A stretch of 64,000 bases of DNA, taken from the NCBI RefSeq assembly GCF_047511655.1, contig NC_133401.1, forward strand, positions 12,618,001 to 12,682,000. The letters are read 5' to 3'. The stretch is from Castor canadensis (lineage: Eukaryota > Chordata > Mammalia > Rodentia > Castoridae). Shown one piece after another: positions 34,977 through 44,700 of this stretch. Every line of letters starts with the position of its first letter. Position 1 is the stretch's first letter. The notes below the pieces were generated by a model. The model saw only the letters and a list, made by a program, of their open reading frames with translations. It was not told where the DNA came from and searched no databases. A program made the position numbers and the translations under genes.

Positions 34977-36190
34977 TTTTTTTTCCTTGTGCATTTATTT
35001 AGGACAAGAGAGTTCTAATTTCTAACCAAAATATTAGAAATGATTTTATAAGATAAATGTTTTGTGATGGTGTGCTCTACAAACACAATACAGAAATGAA
35101 CAGCAAAATCCAATTTTGTATTAGGATTTTTTTTCAGTAAGTAGTTTAAAACATTAGGACCTTCACAGCTAAGTCAAGCTCTCTGAGAAACTTCCAAAAT
35201 GCACAGAATAATAAATTACTATTGTGTGAGGTTTCTTATAAATGATTACTAAATATCAAAACTGCACAACAACAATACACAAAGAATTTGGGTAAGGAAT
35301 AATAAATGGGAACGGAAACATCATTTTTAGGGTTAGAGATCTCTCACCATCCTTGACATCTTTTTCTTTTCTGACATGATAAAAAGACAGCAGAAACCAG
35401 TATGTAACTAGATGAAATTATGGCGACAATGGCTGAAACACTAACAAATGTGTTAGTTGCTTGCCTTGCTTGAGTGTTAAAGCTGGTGTCAGTCCCTGTG
35501 AGTCTGGCTTTACTTAGCCATCAATGCTCTGCTTCCCCACAGCGTCCACGGCCACCTTCCGGAAGATGCCCAGCAGCCACAGGGGCTGCCGGGAGGTCGG
35601 CCTTATGACCTGAACCGGAAGGAATCTCCCTGGTTGCAGTGGCTGATGGGAAGCTCCAGCAGCCTATCTTGAGCTGACTTCGGAGCTCCAGCGAGAGAGG
35701 GCTTGGTGGCCTCCTGTTGAGAAAATCTGGAGCCGTCAATTGGGCCGGGATGTCTGAATAAGTTGTGCTGCCACAGCTTTTGACTGTAGTCCTGGGCATT
35801 CCTTCCGTTCCTGTAAAGACGACTTTTTCAATGCAGAATAGAGGTCACTTCCTTAGCTTCAAACAACCAGGTATGAGCTGGCCTTTGAATTGTTAACTTA
35901 TGGCAGATGGAAGATGGTTGCTTGGTGTCTTAAAACAAAAGCAACCTGGCTTCTGTCCAGTAGCTTTGCATAGACTTCACTGTGGGTGGGGTTCCCTTGT
36001 GGCCCTCATACTCCTTGGCCCACAGGCTCTGAGCACGTGCTGCCCTCTTCTGCCTGCACCTGTCCCGGAAGTGGGTTCTTCAGTACTTACAGACTTTGCA
36101 GAAATTCGTGAAGTATTAACTAATATCCAGCTCTCTTGGCAGGGCACCAGTACCCCATATTTCCAAATTATAACTTGTCCTTAATAAAGA
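34977..36190 (-). pseudogene. Unidentified intronless retrocopy with poly(A) signal
   Basis: GC-rich block (35.5-36.1 kb) unlike its AT-rich flanks. On the minus strand one frame of 152 codons (35799-35344) runs from ATG to TGA with a single internal stop after 92 residues. The second part has a hydrophobic segment (TNTFVSVSAIVAIISSSYIL) followed by a basic tail QKRKR, like a single-pass membrane protein. About 345 nt later come AATAAA (34999-34994) and an A tract (34984-34977), as in a reverse-transcribed mRNA. I do not recognise the protein. The true coding frame upstream of 35799 is unclear. Confidence 0.45.
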
Positions 36191-36589
36191 AGTACAGTAA
36201 GTATTTTCTACTTGAATTATAAGAGAATATACCACTTATTTTTGTAATCAGGATGTGTCACATAAAGCATGAAAGATTGACAAGGCAGTTTTATATAAAG
36301 ACACTCATTGCTATTGACCTTGAAGTCCATTAGTGTAGAAATCCTGTATGTCTGTAATTTCATTTGATCAAAAGTGTTGGTGGAGAGAGTTGCTTTAATT
36401 AAAACACGAAGCTGTTACATACAGTTTTTGTTTGTTTTTGTCACAAGTAGACGCAGGGCAGTAGTGATATGGTAAGAACATTTTTTTAAACGTTAATTTA
36501 AAGAATTTGTGAAAGGAATGAAGATTTTTGGATTTAGCAAGTTTTTGGGGTTTTTTTTGTTTGCTTTTTTAAATAGGCACTTTTAAAAT
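36191..36589. other. No feature recognised
   Basis: AT-rich non-coding sequence between the retrocopy and an old L1. Confidence 0.3.
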
Positions 36590-37340
36590 ATAAAGACAAG
36601 TAGCATACCAGGACAAAATATTTATAGATCACATATCTGACAAAGGACTTGAATTTAGAATCTACAAAGAGCTCTTTAAACTTATTTGAGCAAACAAATA
36701 ACTCCATTTAAAAATTGATGAAATAAAAGATTTAACCAGAGTTTCCCCTAAAGATGACATACATGTGGCAAACAAACATATGAAAAGACACTCAGCATCA
36801 TTAGTCACTATGACATGCAAATTCAAATTGCTTATTATTTTTGGTGGTACTGGGGCTTGATCTCAGAGCCTCACACTTGCTAGGCAGGCACTCTATCACT
36901 TGAGCTACTCTTCTAGCCCTCCAATTCAAATCACGATGAGATGTCACTACATACCTCTCTTCTGGCTAAAAGGACAAAAGACCTTGTGCCTGCAAAGACA
37001 TGGATCAACCGAAATGCTCTTATACTGCTGTTGGGAATGCAAAATTTTACAATTACTTTGGAAACCAGGTTGGCAGTTGCATATATAGTTTTCAGACTGA
37101 TAATATAACCCAGCCATCTACAAGGAGGTATTTACTCAGGAGAAATGAGAGTTATGTGTGTACAAAGACATGTCTGCAAATGTTCATAAGCAGCTTTAAC
37201 TATAAGAGTCCCAAATTGGAACTCACTTAAATGTCCGCCAACTAAGGAAGGAGTAATCCAACTGTGGAGTCTCCATACAATGTCAAAAGCTCAATAATAA
37301 AAGGACACGAGTGCTGTTATCTGCAAGAACACGAATGAAC
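36590..37340 (+). mobile_element. Old LINE-1 ORF2 3' part
   Basis: tctgacaaaggacttgaatt, caaagagctctttaaactta, tactgctgttgggaatgcaa. A SINE lies inside at 36832. Confidence 0.75.
36832..36920 (-). mobile_element. tRNA-derived SINE inside the old L1
   Basis: Antisense GGGGCTTGATCTCAGAGCC and CACTCTATCACTTGAGC. Confidence 0.85.
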
Positions 37341-37344
37341 CTTA

Positions 37345-37755
37345 CACTAGTTGTAATACATCACCATAAACTGAATGGCTAAAGTCAGTGTGGTTTATTC
37401 TTTTGTAATTCTGGAGCTTGGAAGTCCCAAATGAATCTCACTGTGTTCCAGTCAAGGTGTTTGCAGGTCTGCCTTCCTCCTGGAAGTCTCCTTGTCTTTT
37501 CCAGCCTTTCTGAGCTGCCCTGGGCTGGTGGCCCTTTCTCTGCATCACTGCAGCTTCCTGCTTCCCAGCATATATCTGTTACTACACACTTTGATCTCCC
37601 CTCCATCATATAAGGAGCCATGTGATTATAACCTAGGTTTACTTGGATCATCTTTGTGTTCCTGAGCTTTTTGCTCTTATATGCCATATGAGAAAATCCC
37701 CAGATTTGGGGGATTAGGATTTGCACATATTTGGGAAGTCATTATTCCACCTGCC
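37345..37755 (-). mobile_element. Old MLT1-like MaLR LTR
   Basis: Antisense order typical of MLT1: taattctggagcttggaagt ... cagatttgggggattaggat ... ttattccacctgccacaga. A diverged fossil. Confidence 0.55.
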
Positions 37756-38139
37756 ACAGACCTCAGAATAGTATAAAAAGGGGGGGCATAGAAAAGAGAG
37801 TACATACTGTATGATTCCTTTTTTATAAAATTCTAGAAATGCAATGTAGTGACCAATAACAGATCAAACTATGAGTGAGAACTTGGACTGGGTGACACAG
37901 GAGTCACAGAGGGGCAGGAGGAAACTTTTGAAGTAGTGGATGTGTTTTTTATCATAACTGCAATGAAGGTTTTATGAGTGTACAATATGTCAAACTTACC
38001 AAAGTGTACAATTTGAAAGCATGCAGGGTATTGCATCCCATTTTTTACTCTATAAAGCTGTTAAAAGCTAAAACAATAATATAAGCACACTTTCAGATAT
38101 GAAAACAAGCACTTTCATAGATGCTAGCCCCACTTGTCA
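37756..38139. other. No feature recognised
   Basis: Non-coding; possibly more of an old L1 end (gtactgtatgattcc-type sequence). Confidence 0.3.
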
Positions 38140-38600
38140 CTTTTTTGGTCCTTTATTGTTGTGCTGGGTTGGGGGTGCATTCTGGCATTACACAGGTTCT
38201 TAAAATGTATCAAATATATTATACATAAATTTACTTCCTCTACTGTTCTTCTTTATACCCCTCCCCGATTCCTGGAGTCGTTTCAAGAAGTATCATTTTT
38301 GCATTTGTAAATGAGTACACATTTTTTACATCCTACTACCCCCTTTCCCCATCACCAACCCTCCCACTGGTGCCAGATCTCTTCTCTGTGAAGGACTTGT
38401 TCTGCCCTCCTATTATCCAAGTTTGTAGAAGAGAAAAGAGAAAATGAAAAACATGACATTTTAGCTTGTTTGAGATAAAGGTAGCTACACAGGGAGTTTC
38501 CTTGTGATATTTCTATGTATATACATATTTAATAATCCCAATTGGTTTATCTTCTCTAATTTTTTCATTCTTCTGCTTTAGCCCACTTTTCACTTTTTAA
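38140..38600 (-). mobile_element. Probable LINE-1 3' UTR
   Basis: Antisense; C-rich lines (ctactaccccctttccccat, caaccctcccactggtgcc) as in L1 3' UTRs elsewhere in the window. Confidence 0.5.
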
Positions 38601-39139
38601 AGCCTTTATCAACACAAGACTTGGGGGTGTGTTTGCTAGACAAAGCCCTATGGGTTCCTCAGTTCCAAGGTTTCCATGAGTCCCTCAGCTGCAGGACAAG
38701 GTGACAGTTTCAGCCTCTAGGCCCATCTGTCCCTGTGCCTTTTATCTCTACCTCCCTCTTTTGCTCTTCTTGTCTCTCTGTTACTTTTGGGCCATGTCTT
38801 TCTGTCTGTCTCTACATTTCATACCCTTGTATATCTCTGAATTCCTCTCTGTCTCTGGGTTTCTCCTGTTTCTGCCTCTCATCATATTTTTCCATACCAT
38901 GTCTGAGATCTGGTGTGTATTTCTGAAATTCTAGTCTATCTTAACTGGGACCCTAAATTTTCTTCAAATATCTTTAATTTGTATTTAGCGTTCATGAACT
39001 GTACCATGGAACAAGATGATTTATGTATCTCTGTTTTTTGAAACAGACTTAGAAGGTTCCCAATAGCAGGGTTGAGTATTGATTTTAAAGTTAAAGTTAA
39101 ATTTTATTGATCACATTATATTTCTAATGTTAAATGGCC

Positions 39140-39300
39140 ATGTCTATCACATGGCTACTACATTGGATGACAGTGTGGGTTTAGGACCTTGGATAAGACC
39201 CTGAACCTCTCCGTGATTCATTCCCTCCACCTATAAAATGGAAAAGGCAACAGTATTTCCTCCAAAGTTCGAGAACTCAGTGAATTAGTGTGTATAAAAC
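39140..39300 (+). repeat. MIR relic beside the CYP2B PBREM
   Basis: GGACCTTGGATAAGACCCTG, then CACCTATAAAATGG: paralogous to 28140-28300. Confidence 0.7.
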
Positions 39301-39389
39301 GCTTCATGCTTTCCCATCACAAGTTCTGAGGGTGGAATGATAACTCACTTCCAGTGCCAGTTCAACAAGCACAGCAGAAGTGAGGTCCT

Positions 39390-39439
39390 GGGTTCAGGGA
39401 AGTCTATAGTGGCACCTTGCCAAGGTCAGAAAAGGACAG
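39390..39439 (+). promoter_or_regulatory. PBREM-like phenobarbital-responsive enhancer of CYP2B
   Basis: Three elements occur in the PBREM order. NR2-like DR4 GGTTCA-n4-AGTCTA is at 39391-39406. The NF1-like palindrome TGGCACCTTGCCA is at 39410-39422. NR1-like DR4 AGGTCA-n4-AGGACA is at 39423-39438. From memory, rodent NR1 read on this strand is CAAGGTCAGGAAAGTACAG; the site here differs at two positions. It lies about 2.1 kb upstream of the CYP2B start, close to the -2.3 kb position in rodents. CAR-RXR (and PXR-RXR) are the known binders. Function is inferred from sequence. Confidence 0.78.
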
Positions 39440-39547
39440 ATTCCACTCTAAAAAAACAGCATGTCTTCCTGCCCCTCCTCTTGGGTCAAAGGAGTACACA
39501 CCATTATACTCAACTGCAAGAGTCAGGGTCCTGGGTCCAGTGAGGGC

Positions 39548-39625
39548 TTTGCTTGGGTTTGAACTCAGGGCCTCATGCTTGTTAGGCAGGTGCTCTACTG
39601 CTTGAGCCACTCCATCAGTCCTCTC
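39548..39625 (-). mobile_element. tRNA-derived SINE just downstream of the PBREM
   Basis: Antisense GGGTTTGAACTCAGGGCC and GTGCTCTACTGCTTGAGCC. Confidence 0.9.
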
Positions 39626-39808
39626 TTTCCCTTTAAAAGAGAGGGAGGTCTCTTCAAATGAGAGAAGTTGATAGCGAGGCCTACACCAATACAGGTGGAC
39701 AGAAAACCTTCATTCTCATACTTGGCCACTGTGGACTGATCCTGCTAGAATCTGTGTAGATGAGGACACACTGCAAGGGTAGAGAAGACTGGAACATCAA
39801 TAACCCTG

Positions 39809-39990
39809 AACCCCAGCAAGGCACCAATGGCTTGCACCTGTAATCCTAGCTACTTGAAAGTCTGAGATTGGGAGACTACCATCTCCAAAATAACTAGACA
39901 AAATAGACTGAAGGTGTAGTTCAAGTGGTAGAGCACCTGCTTTGCAAGCATGAAACCCTGAGTTCAACCCCAGTCCCTCCCCCAAATAAA
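39809..39990 (+). mobile_element. Composite SINE
   Basis: caccaatggcttgcacctgt, then a tRNA part GTTCAAGTGGTAGAGCACC and GAGTTCAACCCCAGTCCC. Confidence 0.88.
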
Positions 39991-40194
39991 CCTAAACTCC
40001 ATTTTCTGCACTTTGAATATACCCTCCAAAGCTCATCTTGAAATTTAACTGCCTTAAGATACTGCAACTAACAACCTATATGCACTAGTTCTTCCTCATG
40101 CGTGGGAGAAATGTTCCAAAACCCCAGTGTGTATCTGAAACTTTAGTACTGAACCATATACATTCTATGTTTTTTTCATGTTATATATATATGT

Positions 40195-40575
40195 ATCCAT
40201 ATGATAAAGTTTTAATTCATAAGTTAAGCACATGAGTTTAACAAAAAAAAAACAATAAATGGAAAAAAAAGAAAAATGTCATTTTTTTCCAAAAACAGAA
40301 CAGGAAGGCAAAACAGGTCCTGTCAGGGGTGTTGGTACCTATGGGGGAGATACAAGGAAAGAGAGCAGGAGGGTGAATATGATGGAAATATTATGTATAC
40401 ATGTAGGTAAATGGAAAAGGGGGGCTTATTGAAACTATTCCAGGAATGGGGGAAGGGACAATAAAGGAGAATGATGGAAGAGGGTGAATTCTGCTCTGAT
40501 ATATTGTAAGAACTTTTGCACATGCCACAATGTACCTCAAGTACAACAATAACAAAAATATTTTTAAAGGCTCTC
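40195..40575 (+). mobile_element. LINE-1 3' UTR
   Basis: gggggagatacaaggaaaga, aggagaatgatggaagaggg, then aataacaaaaatatttttaa as tail. Confidence 0.65.
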
Positions 40576-40892
40576 AACAGATACTACACCATGCTCTCAG
40601 ATACTCAGAACCACCTCAAGAAATTCTGTTCATTCTCAATTACTCAGTCTCTGGTATTCTGTTACAGCAGAAAACAGACTAAGTCATGGTCTCTCCATTC
40701 CTGGAGCTCGGGGTCTAAAAGGAAAAACAAACTTTGAGCCAGAGAGAGAGAACAAGAGAAAGGCAGAGAATTTCTTGCACTGTGAAGACAGTCACCTGAC
40801 TGCCTCTAATTCTGGGTTTCAGCAGTTCTGTATCTCTTTTTATTTCTTTCCTCACTCCCACCTTTGGCTGTCACAGAGCAGAGTGAAAGGAA

Positions 40893-40990
40893 GACACTGG
40901 AGACATGGACACTGAACAGCTACATACCTTACAAAGACAGGGGCTAGGAAATGCACAAACACAACCAGCACAAAGATTCACACACAGGAA
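40893..40990 (+). repeat. Short upstream tract duplicated in CYP2B intron 1 (copy 1)
   Basis: About 98 bp beginning gacactggagacatggacac, 0.6 kb upstream of the CYP2B start. It matches 41811-41906 in intron 1 with about five substitutions and two one-base indels by eye. Confidence 0.85.
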
Positions 40991-41499
40991 CACACATAAC
41001 CACCACCTTCACTACTCAGTGCAAACACACCTTCCCATAGAAACCAAAGACATACACAGAAGCTTCCACACTTGCAAGGATATGCAAATAAGCACACCCA
41101 GTTTCATCCACAGAAGCACACACTGAATACTCACATTTGCAAATGACACATCCCTTCACATATAAAAAACACACCAGCTCACACACACCGTTGCAAGATG
41201 GCTTGGATAGATGAATGCACACCAGTATAAACAAACAGATGAAACTAAGTAGGCAAGCTCATGAGCACCCACAGCCACAAAATAGACATGTGCACCCATA
41301 TGCACACACACACAAACTCATACACTCATTTGTACTTTAGTGTCTGTTTCTTAGATCTCTGCTAACATCTAGGGAGGAGGTAATGAGCTAGGGTATGAGC
41401 AGGTCACATGATGACCAAGCAAGAAGTATGGGATCCCAGCACCTCTCATCTGGGTTCGCACTCATAGACAATGTTCAGAGGGGAGGCGGGGAATAGATG

Positions 41500-41587
41500 A
41501 AGTTACATAACTGGGTGTGGAAACAGGCTCAGGCTAAAAGGTCCAGCTCCAGGCTTCAGCAAGGTGGACAGCAGTCAGACTGGGACC
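41500..41587 (+). promoter_or_regulatory. CYP2B proximal promoter and 5' UTR (approximate)
   Basis: CYP2B genes have a 5' UTR of only a few tens of bases. A weak TATA-like CTAAAAG at 41534-41540 would put the start site near 41563 and give a 5' UTR of about 25 nt. An alternative AT-rich element is at 41507-41514 (ACATAACT). Neither is a consensus TATA box. The transcription start cannot be fixed from sequence. Confidence 0.4.
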
Positions 41588-41758
41588 ATGGAGTTCAGTG
41601 TCCTCCTCTTCTTTGCTTTCCTCACGGGCCTCCTGCTTCTTCTGGTCAGGGGCCACCCAAAGGATCGTGGCCGCCTCCCTCCAGGCCCTTATCCTCTGCC
41701 CTTTGTGGGGAACATTCTGCAGATGGACAGAAGAGGCCTCATCAAATCCTTCATGAAG
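41588..41758 (+). CDS. CYP2B: CYP2B exon 1 (residues 1-57)
   Basis: Encodes [18 protein letters not shown] and the following anchor/hinge, ending ...IKSFMK. It has an ATG in good context and a donor reading aag|gtgaga. Phase 0 at the 3' end, as in other CYP2 genes. Confidence 0.96.
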
Positions 41759-44700
41759 GTGAGACACAGGTGGATGGGGCCTCAGGGTTGGCTGTTCCCT
41801 GCTTTGGTAGGACACTGGAGATATGGACACTGAACATCTACAGACCTTACAAAGACAGGGCTAGGAAATGCACAAACACAACCAGCACACAGACTCACAC
41901 ACGGAAGACCAAGGACTCCTTCCAGGGTCAGGGCTGGTGTGGTAAGGTTGGTGGATACAAGGTGATATGCTGGAGTGTGATGGATGGTGGGTCAGATTGC
42001 AAGGGTAGACCTTGCTTTAATTGGACAGTGTTGGGCACTGTCCTTAGAAGAAGCAAGTGGGCATGCAGAGGTGTCAGGGTACATAATGTAACTGTCCTTT
42101 GCCACCTTCTGCCATGTCCTTGGGTGCCTCCCTATTCCAGGAAAGAGAAAGGGCAGAGGCATCAGTACAATAGGTTTTGTATCTGTCAACAACACAGAGC
42201 AAACAGTGGCCTGAGCCATTGCTGAATCTAAGGGGAAGAAAAGGGAGTGTGGCAAAAAAGGTGGGTAGAGAGTGTTTATCAATTAATGGATGGAATTGGA
42301 GAACATCATTCTGAGTGAGGTTAGCCTGGCCCAAAAGACCAAAAATCGTACGTTCTCCCTCATATGTGGACATTAGATCAAGGGCAAACACAACAATGGG
42401 ATTGGACTTTGAGCACATGATAAAAGCGAGAGCACACAAGGGAGGGGTGAGGATAGGTAAGACACCTAAAAAACTAGCTATCATTTGTTGCCCTTAACGC
42501 AGAGAAACTAAAGCAGATACCTTAAAAGCAACTGAGGCCAATAGGAAAAGGGGACCAGGAACTACAGAAAAGGTTAGATTAAAAAGAATTAACCTAGAAG
42601 GTAACACACAAGCACAGAAAATTAATGTGAGTCAACTCCCTGTATAGCTATCCTTATCTCAACCAGCAAAAACCCTTGTTCCTTCTTATTATTGCTTATA
42701 CTCTCTCTACAACAAAATTAGAGATAAAGGCAAAATAGTTTCTGCTGGGTATTGAGGGGGTGGGGGGGAGAGGGAGGGGGCGGAGTGGGTGGTAAGGGAG
42801 GGGGTGGGGGCAGGAGGGAGAAATGACCCAAGCCTTGTATGCACATATGAATAATAAAACAATAAAAAAAGCGTATGATGATTAAAAAATAATAATAATA
42901 ATAATAAATCCAACGTCCCATAACAGCAAATGGCACCCATGCAGTGTTGAGGGGTTTCCTTATCACTGCTTTGCACACAGGATTTTGTGTTTCATTATCA
43001 CATAGTTTTAAAATGTTAACCTATGTCCTTGACCCCAGACTCAATGGGAGAACTGGAACCCTGACTGTAGACATGACTTTTTTTGACCCCTCCCTCTGAC
43101 TGTAGAGACCACACTTCTGAATCTTGGGTTTGTTATTCCTTGGCTTTTGATAGACTCTTTTTCCTGCCTGATCAATAGCCCATTGATTTATTTTATATTT
43201 TGGGGGATGGGATTTTGCTAAATTACCCAGGCTGGCCTTGAACTGGTGATCCTCTAGCCTCAGCCTCCCAAGTGCTGAAATTACAGGTGTACAGCACCAT
43301 GCCTGGTCTCAATGGTTTATTTATTGATACTTATTTCTTTTCTTCCTTCCTTCTTTCCTTCCTTTCTTTTTCCTTCTTTCTTTCTTCTCCCTCCCTCCCT
43401 TGCTATCTGTGTGTCTCTCTGTCTCTGTCTCTTTCTTTCTCTCCCTCTCTCTTTCCCTTCCTTCCTTTCTTTTTTGGTGCTAGAGATTGAACCCAGGGCT
43501 TTGCCAATGCTAGGCAAATTCTCTACCACTAGCTATATCCCCAGTCCTTTTAAGTCCTTACACCATTGTTTTTTAACAAAGAAAATATTTCAGAGTACAA
43601 GGAGTATATGCCAATGCTGCTTTGAACTTAAAAATTATTTTCAGTTCAAATATATAAGTTCAAATGATTAGTGATTATAGAATATATTTATTATATACAG
43701 TCAAGTCAAGGCATGTGGTATTTGGTTACTTTTTATACATTGTCTACTTCAAGGTGAGTGGTCACAGACTCTCACATTATGGACCCCTTGGACTCTTCAG
43801 AGGAATTACAGAGAAGGGAGTAAAGATTACATGTTACATGATTACATAAGATGTTGTTAGAGTTGTGTCATGCCAAGATGGTGCTCACACCCATCTGCAT
43901 GGGACTTGTGACAAGATTTAGGAAAGTGGAAATAAGCTAAGGGGTAAATTCTGGACAAAAATGTCATCTCCTATTCAATTCACTGAAACCTTTCTTTTTT
44001 TACAGTATTGGAGAGTGAACCCATGCATGCCATGCAAGCAGTCTACCATTTAAGCTGTGCCTCCCCACACTGAGCCCCTCTTTAAGGAAGTTTTTTTTCA
44101 AGTCCTGCACAGAGTAACTGGGCCCCAACTGTGCTTCCTCTCACACACTTTGATGCCCCCCTCCAACTCTTGCTGTCTCACTGTCTCCTTTCTCCCCTTT
44201 TATTCATTGTCTGTTTTTTTGGTTGAGACTGGGGTTTAAACTAAGGACTTTGCCCTTGCAAACCATGTGCTTTATACTTGAGCGTAAATGCTTGAAAAAA
44301 TGTGCCAAGTATAGACTTTTTTCTTAGCATTCTCTAAACAATGACTATTTGCTTAGAATTTGTATTTTATTGGATATCTAAGTAATCTAGAGGTTTTAAA
44401 TATACAGGAGGCTAAACATAGTTTACAGACAAACACTACACCACTTTATATAAGGGATTTGAGTATTGGAGGACTTTGTATCAAAAGGGGTCCTGGGATC
44501 TGTTCTCCAAGGACACCAAAGACTGACAGTTGTCCAGCAGTTTCTCAAATAACTATACTGATGATCTTTCATATTTCAGGATTGTGCTAAGGGACCATTA
44601 TTTCCACTTCACGTCTACCCAGTGAGTGGGCCAGGGTCATTTTCTTTGAAAGTTGTCAGGAGACAGAAAGCAGGTGGAAGTTAGAACACAGAATAGAGGA

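Larger units (their letters stand above)
38640..41499 (+). other. CYP2B 5' flanking region
   Basis: Non-coding flank of the intact gene. It holds a pyrimidine-rich tract (38.70-38.93 kb), MIR relic, PBREM, two SINEs, an L1 3' end and a CA-rich tract (40.9-41.33 kb). No other exons were seen. Confidence 0.6.

Noticed and set aside
41497-42225. 242-codon plus-strand ORF over the CYP2B promoter and exon 1
   Set aside because: Different frame from the P450 exon 1 and ignores the exon 1 donor; no homology. Chance ORF.
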